Position numbers and translations under genes: made by a program
Notes under the pieces: generated by a model
Seen by the model: the letters and a program-made list of their open reading frames with translations, nothing else
Databases searched by the model: none
Told to the model about the DNA's origin: nothing
In this document: in pieces, positions 49,493 through 57,923 of the stretch
How the letters are laid out: every line of letters starts with the position of its first letter
Position numbering within the stretch: the stretch's first letter is position 1
Origin: Streptomyces sp. RPA4-2
GTDB taxonomy: Bacteria; Actinomycetota; Actinomycetes; Streptomycetales; Streptomycetaceae
NCBI RefSeq assembly: GCF_012273515.2
Contig: NZ_CP050975.2
Coordinates: 2,108,001-2,172,000 of the forward strand
DNA: 64,000 nucleotides
Reading direction: 5' to 3'

Positions 49493-50746
49493 ATGCGCCT
49501 CTCCCGGCGAGCCCTTCTCACGGCCACCGCGGCGGCCGGTCTGGCGACAGCCCCCGCCTCCCCCACCCCGGCCCCGGTCCCCGCGGCCGCCACCGGTGAC
49601 CGTCCGCGCACCGGCTTCGACCGCCTTCGGAGCGCGGGTTACTCGCTCCTGCACGGCCACAGGGTCGGGATCGTGACGAACCCCACCGGCGTCACGACGG
49701 ACGTGCGCCACATCGTCGATGTCATGCACGCCGACGCCCGGGTGAACCTCGTCGCCGTCTTCGGCCCGGAACACGGCTTCCGCGGCACCGCGCAGGCGGG
49801 CGGCTCGGAGGGCCGCTACGACGACCCGGCGACCGGTCTGCCCGTCTACGACACCTATCTCAAGAGCGGGCAGCCGCTCGCCGACGTCTTCACCGCCTCC
49901 GGCGTGGACACCGTGGTCTTCGACATCCAGGACGTGGGCGCGCGCTTCTACACGTACATCTGGACGCTGTACGACTGCATGGAGGCGGCCCGGCTCGCGG
50001 GCAAGCGTTTCGTGGTGCTGGACCGGCCGAACCCGGTGACCGGGCGGGCCGCCCTGGGGCCGGTGCTCCACAAGGAGTTCGCGAGCTTCGTCGGCCGGCA
50101 GCCGATCGCGCAGGCGCACGGGATGACGGTGGCGGAGCTGGCACGGCTGTTCAACAAGGAGTTCCTGACGAAGCCGGTGGCGCTGGAGACCGTCCTGATG
50201 TCGGGCTGGAAGCGGTCGGACTTCTACGACGCCTCCGGGCTCCCCTGGGTGCCGCCGAGTCCGAACATGCCGACGGCCGACACGGCTCTGGTGTACTCCG
50301 GCACCTGTCTCTTCGAGGGGACGAACCTGTCGGAGGGACGCGGCACCACACGGCCGTTCGAACTGCTCGGCGCGGAGGGCCTGGACGGCCGGTGGGCCGG
50401 GGCGGTCGGCGGCCTCGGGCTGCCCGGCGTGCACTTCAGGGAGGCCTATTTCGCCCCCACCTTCTCCAAGTTCGAGGGCACGACCATCGGCGGCGTGCAG
50501 ATCCATGTGAACGACCGGGCCGCGTTCGACCCCGTACGGACCGGCATCGCGCTCCTGGTGACCGCCAAGAAGGTCTGGAGCGGCTTCGCCTGGCGCTCCG
50601 ACCACTGGATCGACAAGCTGACCGGCTCCACCGGCGTGCGCACGATGATCGACGCGGGGGCGACGACCGACGAGGTGGTGGCGTCCTGGCGGGACGAACT
50701 GGCGGCCTTCCGGCGGACCCGGAAGGAGCATCTCCTCTACGGCTGA
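49493..50746 (+). CDS. namZ: Exported NamZ-type exo-muramidase (DUF1343)
   Basis: 417 residues, ATG 49493 with GGAGG 6 bp upstream. Begins with a twin-arginine-type signal (LSRRALLTATAAAGLATAPA) and an Ala/Pro linker. The DUF1343/GH171 core has VGIVTNPTGVTTDVRHIVDV, FGPEHGFRGTAQAG, VVFDIQDVGARFYTYIWTLY, VVLDRPNPVTGRAALGPVL, and GTNLSEGRGTTRPFELLGAE. In Bacillus NamZ removes terminal N-acetylmuramic acid from peptidoglycan fragments; a wall-recycling role is expected here. Monocistronic; a MITE-like element begins at the base after the stop codon. Confidence 0.9.
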   Translation: MRLSRRALLTATAAAGLATAPASPTPAPVPAAATGDRPRTGFDRLRSAGYSLLHGHRVGIVTNPTGVTTDVRHIVDVMHADARVNLVAVFGPEHGFRGTAQAGGSEGRYDDPATGLPVYDTYLKSGQPLADVFTASGVDTVVFDIQDVGARFYTYIWTLYDCMEAARLAGKRFVVLDRPNPVTGRAALGPVLHKEFASFVGRQPIAQAHGMTVAELARLFNKEFLTKPVALETVLMSGWKRSDFYDASGLPWVPPSPNMPTADTALVYSGTCLFEGTNLSEGRGTTRPFELLGAEGLDGRWAGAVGGLGLPGVHFREAYFAPTFSKFEGTTIGGVQIHVNDRAAFDPVRTGIALLVTAKKVWSGFAWRSDHWIDKLTGSTGVRTMIDAGATTDEVVASWRDELAAFRRTRKEHLLYG

Positions 50747-50945
50747 CTAAGGGCTGTCCCGTAATCCCCGGTGGATCAGCGCGCGGCGTCAGATGCGGTG
50801 CATCGCAAGGCGGAGGGTCGTCCTCATACTGGGCGTATCAGGGCGATCCGACAACGCGGCGTGGGGGTCCCCCCTGCTCGAAGAGCTCGGGGGAGTGCCG
50901 TAGCTGTCGTCGTGCGCCCGCCGGGGATTACGGGACAGCCCTTAG
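50747..50945. mobile_element. MITE-like element, 25-bp terminal inverted repeats
   Basis: About 199 bp bounded by perfect 25-bp inverted repeats (50747-50771 and 50921-50945; outer end CTAAGGGCTGTCCCGTAATC). Each end is flanked by TA, consistent with a 2-bp target duplication. There is no transposase gene; internal sequence has a small palindrome ATACTGGGCGTAT. Very similar sequences are, from memory, common in streptomycete genomes. It sits directly after the namZ stop codon. Confidence 0.8.
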
Positions 50946-51020
50946 GCGTACGGCCGATGCCCGGCGGCGGGTCGGGGGCTCCGATCCGCCGCCGGGCGGG
51001 AGTCGACGGCGCGACCGGGG

Positions 51021-53813
51021 TCAACGGTGCGACGTGTACTCCACGACCTGCTGGTACGTCGGCCGGTTCTGCCAGGTGATCCGGCCGTGCTTGATGCCGC
51101 CGAGCGCCCGCTGGACGATCGAGTCGGCGCACCACTGGTCACCCGCCGAGCACTGGTCGTCGCCGGGGTAGACCTGGGCGGCGGTCAGGCCCGCGGCCGT
51201 CTTGAGCGTGCTGATCAGGATGTCCCGGCAGGCGCTCAGGCTGCCGCCGCCGCAGTACTTCTGCGCCAGTCCGCCCTGCACCGGCTGACCCAGCACCGCC
51301 CTGATGTCCTTGTCGACATAGCTCCACCAGCCGTACTGGAAGGAGCTGCCCGCGTGCGCGCCGGTCGGGCCGTGCGCCGCGGACGGCGACTCGTCGATGG
51401 GCAGGTTGGCGGTGAAGGCGGTGTACAGGTCGGTGCCGAGGCCCGGCGCGAACTCGGCCTTGACCATCAGCGGCCACCAGGCGTCCAGGATGCGGATCGC
51501 GTCGGCGTTGGCGTAGGTCTTCGAGCCGGCCGAGGTCTCCTTGCGCCTGGCTCCGGCCGTCACCCAGTCGGACAGCTTGGTCACCGCCGCCGCGGCCGCG
51601 GTGTCCGTGACCGGCGAGCTCTTGACGACCTGGAGCAGCTTCGGCAGCACGTCCTCGGCGCGCAGGTCGGCCAGCGCCGCGTCGGCCATCGCCCGGGTCA
51701 GCGCGGACCTGGTCACCCCGCCCGCGGCGGCCAGCTTCTTCACCCGGTCCTCCAGGAGGTTGCCGCGGTGCACGGAGCCGTCGCCCCAGGGAGCCGAGGT
51801 GTAGTCCTTGGCCTGCTTGTTGTTCCAGGAGATGTAGTAGTCCTGGTCGACCGAGTTGGGGTGGGCGGACGCCGGGGTGTAGGCGGCGGTGTTCGTGGCC
51901 GGATCCCAGTTCTGCCACTCGTAGGCGGCCTGCGCCCAGACCGGGAACTCGGCGTCCACGCCACTCGCCCGCACCGGGTTGTCGCCACTGTTGTAGTACG
52001 CGGTGTGCGCGGAGTCGGCGTAGAACCAGTTGAAGGTGTAGTTGATGTGCTGCACCGCGCTCTGGAAGGTCCCCGGGCTCTTCACGTAGTCCGGGTCGTT
52101 GAGCATCTGGAAGCCGATGATCGAGTCGGCCTCGTGCATGTAGGAGGAGCGCAGGGTGGTGTAGGCGACCTTCTTGCCGCCGACCGTCGCGCGGTACTCC
52201 ACCGGGCCGTACTTGGTCCGGTAGACCTGCATGCGGTACGAACCCGCCGCGGTGCCGTCCGCCGTGGTCGGCTTCCAGGAGTTGGTCCGCTCGACCTTGT
52301 CCATGGCGGTGCAGGTGCCGTGGTAGAGGTAGTGGTAGTCGTCCTGGCACAGCTCGACGGCGTAGGTGTCGATGATGTCCTGGCCGGACGTCGTCGCGCT
52401 CCACGAGTAGTCCTGGCCGCGGCCGAGCTCCACGTACATGCTCAGTCCCGCGAAGGAGGCGCCGCGTGCGCTGAGGCCCGGCCCCTGGATCTCCTGGAGC
52501 ATGAGGAGCTGTGGCGCGAAGTAGCCGGTCTGCGGGCCGAAGACGGCGATCGGGTGGCCGCTGGCGGTGGCCTTGCCGCTCACCACGAGGGCGTTGGACA
52601 TCCCGCGCTTGGCCGAGGTGAGCGTCGTCGCGGCCGCCGTGGCCGAGGCACCGGTGGCCTTGGCGGTGCCGGCGCTGCCGGCGCGGTCGTAGACGAGCGG
52701 CTCCTGGGCCACCGAGCCCGCGTCGGGCAGCGCCTCGCCCTGCGCGGTGTCGGGCTTGGTGGCGTACGGGAAGCTCTCGCCGTCGTGGACGGTGAGCGCG
52801 GCCTCGGGGTCGTTGCGTTCGCGGAAGGACTCCCAGACCTTGGTGCCCTCGGTCACGCCGTACTGGGACTGGGCGGCGAGCAGCGAGAGCGCGTTGTTGA
52901 CCTCGCCGCCGCCTCCGGAACCGAACAGCGCGCCGATCACCGAGGCCAGGGCGACCAGGTCGGTGAGTTTGAAGTGGTCGATCGTGCCGGCGTTGGTGAT
53001 GGCGTCCTTGTGGCCGGTCAGGACGTACTCGCCGGGGAAGTAGCGGCCGCTGTCGGAGGCGTCGATGTAGGAGTTGATGCCGTCGAGGTAGGCGTTGGCG
53101 TCCGCGAGGGCCTGGGCGCCGCGGGCGCCGGCGTTGGCGGTGGCGCTGTCGATCTGCGCCTGCAGATCGGCCTCGGTGTAGGGCGCGTTGCGCCAGAACT
53201 CCTGCTCCAGGCCCTGGTTGGAGGGGGCACCGCCGGCGAAGGAGGTCAGTTGGCCGCGGCCGACGTGCCGGAAGACGTCCATCAGCCAGAGCCGGTCCTG
53301 GGCCGCCGCATATCCGGCGCCGTACTCGGTCCCATAGCGGGTAGTACCAGTGATGTGGGGCACACCGGACTTCTTGTCGCGCACGATCGTCACGTCCGTG
53401 CGGCCGCCCGGCTTGGTGGTCGAGGCGACCTGGTCGGAGGCGACGCCGAAGGACGCGTCGTTGAAGAAGGTGTTGATCTTGTCGTCGGTGAGCGTGGAGT
53501 AGCCCGCGGCGAGGTTGCTGTACGGGCCGAGCTGGTCCTCGGCATGGTCGGGCTGGGTGCCGAAGACCTGGTTGAGGAGGATCTGGGCGAGGGTGGCGTT
53601 GCCGTTCTCGCCGGGCGGGAGGATGTCGGAACACTGACCGCCGCAGTAGTCGTTCGCGGCGAGCCCGGCCGTGCCGCCCGCGGCGGCGGCCTGGGTCAAC
53701 GGGGACAGCAGACCGGCGACCAGGACGCAGATGGATGCGGCCTTCAGGAACTTGGGGAATCTGCGGGGAGTTCTCAGTCTGTCGAGGGTGGTACGTGGGG
53801 TGCACCGTGGCAT
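51021..53813 (-). CDS. Exported penicillin-acylase-family N-terminal-nucleophile hydrolase
   Basis: 930 residues from ATG 53813, GGGAGGAG upstream; an upstream ATG is in frame but unsupported. Signal peptide with hydrophobic core AASICVLVAGLLSPLTQAAA. Alpha chain, linker, then the autoprocessing site with nucleophile S406 in KRGMSNALVVSG, where self-cleavage would expose the Ser; beta chain has ASFAGLSMYVELGRGQDYSW and WNNKQAKDYTSAPWGDGSVH. Relatives cleave penicillins, N-acyl-homoserine lactones or other amides (e.g. aculeacin acylase, AhlM). It is longer than the ~800 residues usual for that group. Secreted; single gene, divergent from the zinc-ribbon gene. Confidence 0.9.
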   Translation of the reverse strand: MPRCTPRTTLDRLRTPRRFPKFLKAASICVLVAGLLSPLTQAAAAGGTAGLAANDYCGGQCSDILPPGENGNATLAQILLNQVFGTQPDHAEDQLGPYSNLAAGYSTLTDDKINTFFNDASFGVASDQVASTTKPGGRTDVTIVRDKKSGVPHITGTTRYGTEYGAGYAAAQDRLWLMDVFRHVGRGQLTSFAGGAPSNQGLEQEFWRNAPYTEADLQAQIDSATANAGARGAQALADANAYLDGINSYIDASDSGRYFPGEYVLTGHKDAITNAGTIDHFKLTDLVALASVIGALFGSGGGGEVNNALSLLAAQSQYGVTEGTKVWESFRERNDPEAALTVHDGESFPYATKPDTAQGEALPDAGSVAQEPLVYDRAGSAGTAKATGASATAAATTLTSAKRGMSNALVVSGKATASGHPIAVFGPQTGYFAPQLLMLQEIQGPGLSARGASFAGLSMYVELGRGQDYSWSATTSGQDIIDTYAVELCQDDYHYLYHGTCTAMDKVERTNSWKPTTADGTAAGSYRMQVYRTKYGPVEYRATVGGKKVAYTTLRSSYMHEADSIIGFQMLNDPDYVKSPGTFQSAVQHINYTFNWFYADSAHTAYYNSGDNPVRASGVDAEFPVWAQAAYEWQNWDPATNTAAYTPASAHPNSVDQDYYISWNNKQAKDYTSAPWGDGSVHRGNLLEDRVKKLAAAGGVTRSALTRAMADAALADLRAEDVLPKLLQVVKSSPVTDTAAAAAVTKLSDWVTAGARRKETSAGSKTYANADAIRILDAWWPLMVKAEFAPGLGTDLYTAFTANLPIDESPSAAHGPTGAHAGSSFQYGWWSYVDKDIRAVLGQPVQGGLAQKYCGGGSLSACRDILISTLKTAAGLTAAQVYPGDDQCSAGDQWCADSIVQRALGGIKHGRITWQNRPTYQQVVEYTSHR

Positions 53814-54190
53814 GGCAGCTCCTCCCGACGGGGTGGGCCGGACGTTACCGCCGGTATCCCCGAGTTGGAAGATGAACATGCGTCAACTTTTAACGATCAC
53901 AGGGTGGTTGAGGGACGAGGGGCCGCGCGGGAACCCCCGGTCGGCAGCCCTCGGGGATCACCGGGCCGCGGGAATCCTCCGGCGCCCCGGAGTCCCGACT
54001 CACAGCCGTTTCCACAGGTGAGAACAGCGAAGAGGGGTAGGCCGGGGGAGTTCGGCCGGTGACTTGTGGCCCTCGTCGGAAATCGGAGGGAGCCGAATCG
54101 CGTGTCGATACGTCTACTCGGCGACGTCCTTACGACGACGACGCCGAAGTGACCGAAGTACAGGTGCAGGTGTGACGGAGGTGCAGGGCG
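53814..54190. other. Divergent promoter region, acylase / zinc-ribbon gene
   Basis: 377 bp. On the minus strand TTGACG near 53886 in an AT-rich patch (GATCGTTAAAAGTTGACG) is a plausible -35 for the acylase, but no matched -10 is evident. No hairpin or small gene seen. Confidence 0.4.
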
Positions 54191-54793
54191 ATGGCCGGTT
54201 TCCGGAGTCTGGCGAGACAGGTGCGAGATCCGAGGAGTGATCTGGCACTGCGACGCTATTCACTGCGCAAGTGCCTTGAGCGATTCGCCCCTTATGGGCA
54301 TCGGGCGACCTGGGACCATCTGTGTTCCCGGGCCGGTTTCGGCCCGGAGGACCGGTCTCCCGACCCGGCGCGGCTCGTGGCCGCACTGGAGGAACTGGAG
54401 GAGGCCCGCTCCGTCTGGCTCGCCTACGAGGTCGGATTCGCCGAGCGTCGCAAGAAGGAGAAGCACGACGGGCTGCGCCGGCCGGGCAGCGTGGACGACT
54501 GGCACCGGCTGACCTGGGGCGGCTTCGGTGTCGCGTGGTGCGACGACCCCAGGATCCATCCCCGCGAGCCCATGGCCGAGGTGTTGCGCCGGCTGATCGC
54601 CGCGCTGGAGCGGGAGCCCGGGGCGGTCTGCCCCGTGTGCACCGGGGAGCGCCTCGCGTGGAAGTACGACCTGGCCCACGAACCGTCGTCGGGTCCGGTG
54701 TGCAGGGGCTGCGGGATCGTCGTGCCGCGGCCCGTCCTGACCCCCGCGGCGGTGGCGGAGGCGCGGCGCGGGCGGCTGCTCGTCTCGGCGTAG
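54191..54793 (+). CDS. Unknown protein with C-terminal zinc ribbon
   Basis: 200 residues; ATG 54191, GGAGG 9 bp upstream. I do not recognise a family. The N-terminal ~80 residues are helical and basic (RQVRDPRSDLALRRYSLRKC; HRATWDHLCSRAGFG; ARLVAALEELEEARSVWLAY). The middle is Trp-rich (SVDDWHRLTWGGFGVAWCDD). The C-terminal part has paired cysteines, AVCPVCTGERLAWKYD and GPVCRGCGIVVPR, a four-Cys zinc ribbon. The layout suggests a nucleic-acid-binding or small regulatory protein. Stands alone. Confidence 0.75.
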   Translation: MAGFRSLARQVRDPRSDLALRRYSLRKCLERFAPYGHRATWDHLCSRAGFGPEDRSPDPARLVAALEELEEARSVWLAYEVGFAERRKKEKHDGLRRPGSVDDWHRLTWGGFGVAWCDDPRIHPREPMAEVLRRLIAALEREPGAVCPVCTGERLAWKYDLAHEPSSGPVCRGCGIVVPRPVLTPAAVAEARRGRLLVSA

Positions 54794-54882
54794 TCGCTCC
54801 GCTGGGTTGAGCGGTTGGGCGCGGTTGGGTTGGGGTGAGTTGTCCTGGTTGGGTGCGCTGGGGTGAGTGGCGGCGCGTGGGG

Positions 54883-55229
54883 GCTGCGGGTCAGTTGTCC
54901 GCCGCGGGTCGTTCGTGGCTGGGCGCGCAGTTCCCCGCGCCCCTCAAGACAGGCATGCCGCCCCGCCGTCCGCCGAGCGCTTCAGGTACGAGGGACTGCC
55001 GGTCAGGTGTCCACCGCCGGTCGTTCGTGGCTGGGCGCGCAGTTCCCCGCGCCCCTCAAGACAAGCATGCCGCCCCGCCGTCCGCCGAACGGTCCAGGTA
55101 CGAGGGACTGCGGGTCAGGTGCCCACCGCCGGTCGTTCGTGGCTGGGCGCGCAGTTCCCCGCGCCCCTCAAGACAGGCATGCCGCCCCGCCGTCCGCCGA
55201 ACGGTCCAGGTACGAGGGCTGCGGGTCAG
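54883..55229. repeat. Three tandem 112-bp repeats
   Basis: The segment GTTCGTGGCTGGGCGCGCAG recurs at 54911, 55023 and 55135, spacing exactly 112 bp, with near-identical flanks; a fourth partial copy (CGAGGGCTGCGGGTCAG) ends the array. Each unit holds the hairpin GGGCGCG-CAGTTCC-CCGCGCCC, a sequence I remember as dispersed in streptomycetes. The period is not a multiple of 3, so the open frames through it are not conserved protein. The array fills most of the 458-bp gap before the BKACE gene. Confidence 0.85.
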
Positions 55230-55251
55230 TCCGGGTGGCAGGATCGGGGGT

Positions 55252-55980
55252 GTGGTGCAGGTTTGTCTGAATGGGGCGCGCGGGGCCGGTGACGGGGTCG
55301 GGGTGCCGTTGTCGCCCGGGGCGTTGGCCGAGTCCGCGGCCGGGGCGGTCGGGGCCGGGGCCACGGACGTTCATGTTCACCCCAAGACCCCCTGCGGGCA
55401 GGACACCTTGTCGCAGAGGGCGGTCGCGGCGGTCCTCGACGCGATCCGGGCCCGGGTCGACGTCCCGGTCGGTGTGACGACCGGCGCGTGGGCCGCGCCC
55501 GGTCCCGTCGCCCGCGTGGAGCGGGTCCGGTCCTGGACGGTGCTGCCCGACCACGCCTCGGTCAACTGGCACGAGCCGGGCGCCGAGGAGCTGGCGGCGG
55601 CGCTTCTCGACCGCGGCGTCGGTGTGGAGGCGGGCATCTGGTCCGGCACCGACGGCGCCGCCCGCTTCGCGGCGTCACCGCTCGGACCGCGCGTACTGCG
55701 GGTGCTGGCCGAGGTGACCGACCCCTCCCCGCGGACGGCCGAGCGGTCGGCCCTGGACCTCCTCGCCGGCCTCGGCACCGCGCACGGCGTCCCCGTCCTG
55801 CTGCACGGCGAGGAGGGCGGCACCTGGCCGGTGCTGCGGCTCGCGGGCCGGCTGGGGCTGGCCACCCGGATCGGGCTGGAGGACACCCTCGTCCTGCCGG
55901 ACGGCGAGCGTGCGGAGTCCAACGCGCGATTGGTGGCCGAGGGACTGGTTCAGTACGGGGCCGCCCGGCGTCCGTCGTAG
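55252..55980 (+). CDS. BKACE family (3-keto-5-aminohexanoate cleavage protein-like)
   Basis: 242 residues from GTG 55252 (VVQVCLNGARGAGDGV); a GTG one codon later is equally possible and the Shine-Dalgarno is weak. TIM barrel: VQVCLNGAR, VHVHPKTPCGQDTL carrying the His-x-His zinc ligands, VGVTTGAWAAPG, VNWHEPGAEELAAALLDRGV, LLHGEEGGTWPVLRLAGRLG, and RIGLEDTLVLPDGERAESNA with the conserved EDT and N. The family condenses a beta-keto acid with acetyl-CoA. It is shorter than the ~270-310 usual, so some loops are trimmed. The 112-bp repeats end just before the start. Confidence 0.83.
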   Translation: MVQVCLNGARGAGDGVGVPLSPGALAESAAGAVGAGATDVHVHPKTPCGQDTLSQRAVAAVLDAIRARVDVPVGVTTGAWAAPGPVARVERVRSWTVLPDHASVNWHEPGAEELAAALLDRGVGVEAGIWSGTDGAARFAASPLGPRVLRVLAEVTDPSPRTAERSALDLLAGLGTAHGVPVLLHGEEGGTWPVLRLAGRLGLATRIGLEDTLVLPDGERAESNARLVAEGLVQYGAARRPS

Positions 55981-56029
55981 CGCGGGCCGGAAGGCGGGGC
56001 GGACGGCAGGCCGCGCGGCGCCGCGGGCC

Positions 56030-56089
56030 GACGTGCGCCGACGTGCGCCGACGTGCGCGGACGTGCGCGGACGTGCGCGGACGTGGGCC
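56030..56089. repeat. Tandem 10-bp repeat upstream of the RNA ligase
   Basis: Six units of CGACGTGCGC/GGACGTGCGC in perfect 10-bp register (last one decayed), about 115 bp before the RNA ligase start. The period matches one DNA helical turn. Confidence 0.85.
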
Positions 56090-56157
56090 CCGGAAGCCGA
56101 CGATAACAGCCGTAAATCCGCTCGCTCCACTCCTTTGCGGTCCGGACAGTTGGAGGC

Positions 56158-56172
56158 GATGAAACCGGGCTG
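56158..56172 (+). other. Possible 4-codon leader ORF
   Basis: ATG AAA CCG GGC TGA with TTGGAGGCG directly before it, 29 bp upstream of the RNA ligase ATG and its own AGGAGAGG. It could be a translated leader or chance. Confidence 0.3.
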
Positions 56173-56201
56173 AGAAACCCGCGGAACCCGAGGAGAGGCC
56201 G

Positions 56202-57269
56202 ATGTCGACGCTGCGCGTCACCGCCGAAGTCCTGACCGTCCACGAGCACCCGAACGCCGACGCGCTCGAACTGGCCCAGGTAGGCCTCTATCGGGCCGTC
56301 GTCGCCAAGGGCACCTACCGCACCGGCGAGACCGCGCTCTATATCCCGGAGCAGTCCGTGCTCCCGCCCGGGCTGATCGAGGAGCTGGGGCTGACCGGAC
56401 GGCTCGCGGGCAGCTCGTCGGACCGGGTCAGGGCCGTACGGCTGCGCGGAGAGCTGTCGCAGGGGATCGTCTGCCGCCCCAGGGCACTGGCGGACGTCGA
56501 CCTGGCGCGCGCCGCCGCGGACGGCACCGACTTCGCCGAGACGCTCGGCATCGTCAAATGGGTGCCCCCGATCCCGCCCACCATGAGCGGCGAGGTCGAG
56601 TCCGCGCCCGGACTGCTGCCCTGGGTCGACATCGAGAACATCCAGCGGTACCCGGACATCTTCGCGCCGGGCGAGCCCGTCGTACTGACGGAGAAGCTGC
56701 ACGGCTCGGCCTGCCTGGTGACCCACCTCGCGGACGAGGGGCGCGCGTACGTCTCCTCCAAGGGCTTCGGGGCCAAGTCGCTGGCGCTCAAGGAGGATCC
56801 GCGCAATCTGTACTGGCGCGCCGTGCACGGCCACGGGGTCGCGCGGGCCGCGGCCCGGCTCGCCGAGCGGCTCGGCGCGCGCCGGGTGGGCATCTTCGGC
56901 GAGGTGTACGGGGCGGGCGTACAGGACCTCTCCTACGGCGCCGACGGCCGCCGCGAGTCCCTCGGCTACGCCGTGTTCGACGTGTCCGCGGAGATCGACG
57001 GCGAGGTCCGCTGGCTGGACGCGGCGGCGCTGCTGGAGGGCGAACTGCCCCTGGTCCCACGGGTGTACGAGGGCCCGTACACCGTCGATCGCGTGCTGGA
57101 CGCCGCCTCGGGCCGGGAGACGGTCTCCGGCCGCGGACTGCATCTGCGCGAAGGTGTGGTCATCAGGCCCGCGACCGAGCGGTACAGCCCGGTGACGGGC
57201 GGCCGGGCCATCGCGAAGGCGGTCAGCCCGGCGTATCTGACGCGCAAGGGCGGCACGGAGTACGAGTGA
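56202..57269 (+). CDS. RNA ligase, DRB0094/Rnl5 family
   Basis: 355 residues, ATG with AGGAGAGG upstream. N-terminal OB-like domain (STLRVTAEVLTVHEHPNADA ... ALYIPEQSVLPPGLIEELGL), which in this family precedes the ligase core. Nucleotidyltransferase motifs: I EKLHGS with nucleophile K165, III-like RVGIFGEVYGAGVQDLSYG, IV EGVVIRPATERYSP, V KAVSPAYLTRKGGTEYE. The Deinococcus enzyme (DraRnl) joins 3'-OH RNA to 5'-phosphate ends in nicked duplexes, so RNA or RNA-DNA nick repair is expected. No companion polynucleotide kinase or archease gene lies beside it. Confidence 0.88.
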   Translation: MSTLRVTAEVLTVHEHPNADALELAQVGLYRAVVAKGTYRTGETALYIPEQSVLPPGLIEELGLTGRLAGSSSDRVRAVRLRGELSQGIVCRPRALADVDLARAAADGTDFAETLGIVKWVPPIPPTMSGEVESAPGLLPWVDIENIQRYPDIFAPGEPVVLTEKLHGSACLVTHLADEGRAYVSSKGFGAKSLALKEDPRNLYWRAVHGHGVARAAARLAERLGARRVGIFGEVYGAGVQDLSYGADGRRESLGYAVFDVSAEIDGEVRWLDAAALLEGELPLVPRVYEGPYTVDRVLDAASGRETVSGRGLHLREGVVIRPATERYSPVTGGRAIAKAVSPAYLTRKGGTEYE

Positions 57270-57306
57270 GCCGGACGGCGTCCGGCACGGCCTGGGAGCG
57301 CCGGGG

Positions 57307-57816
57307 TCAGCGACAGTCCTCGGACTCCCTGCGCCGCTCCGGCGCCGGCCGTGGCGCGGCACCCTGCTCGACCATGAGCCGGGAACCGGTCCGGCGCTCG
57401 CCGAAGACGTCGTCCGGGTTGGAGAGCACGCAGTTGTCCAGGGACAGACACCCGCATCCGATGCAGTCGGTCAGATGGTCCCTCAGCCTGCTCAACTGCT
57501 TGATGCGCTCGTCGAGTTCGGAACGCCATGCCTCCGAGAGCCGGGCCCAGTCCGCGCGCGTCGGGGTGCGCTCCTCGGGGAGCTCGGCGAGCGCCTCACG
57601 GATGGTGGCCAGCGGGATGCCGACCCGCTGGGCGGCGCGGACGAAGGCGACACGGCGCAGCGCGTCACGGTGGTAGCGGCGCTGGTTCCCGGTGGTGCGC
57701 CGACTGCTGATCAGGCCCTTGGACTCGTAGAAGTGCAGGGCGGAGACGGCGGCGCCACTGCGGGCCGACAGCTGCCCGACGGTCAGCTCGTGGATCTTCT
57801 CAGGGATCTGGGGCAC
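57307..57816 (-). CDS. soxR: SoxR redox-sensing MerR regulator
   Basis: 169 residues from GTG 57816 ([20 protein letters not shown]); an ATG at 57861 is in frame. MerR winged helix ([40 protein letters not shown]), dimer helix, then the [2Fe-2S] cysteines C118, C121, C123, C129 in [12 protein letters not shown]. In streptomycetes SoxR is activated by redox-active metabolites such as actinorhodin and induces oxidoreductases and exporters, not SoxS. GGAGG lies too close to the GTG, so the start may be leaderless or the longer form used. Divergent from the MaoC gene. Confidence 0.93.
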   Translation of the reverse strand: MPQIPEKIHELTVGQLSARSGAAVSALHFYESKGLISSRRTTGNQRRYHRDALRRVAFVRAAQRVGIPLATIREALAELPEERTPTRADWARLSEAWRSELDERIKQLSRLRDHLTDCIGCGCLSLDNCVLSNPDDVFGERRTGSRLMVEQGAAPRPAPERRRESEDCR

Positions 57817-57881
57817 CCCTCCAACCCTACCGACTTCGTCACCCGCCCGGTCCGTTGACATGCGCCCCGCACACGACCATG

Positions 57882-57897
57882 CTAAGCAGTCGCTTAG
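57882..57897. promoter_or_regulatory. TetR-type operator upstream of the MaoC gene
   Basis: CTAAGC-AGTC-GCTTAG, perfect 6-bp arms, 27 bp before the MaoC start. The same pattern, CTGAGC-GAGC-GCTTAG, precedes the TetR gene at 59120-59135. Confidence 0.7.
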
Positions 57898-57923
57898 ACA
57901 TGGAGTTATGGGAGGTCAGCGAG

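Noticed and set aside
54835..55250. Proteins encoded by the open frames running through the 112-bp repeats
   Set aside because: The period is not a multiple of three, so each copy is read in a different frame; no conserved product and no Shine-Dalgarno.
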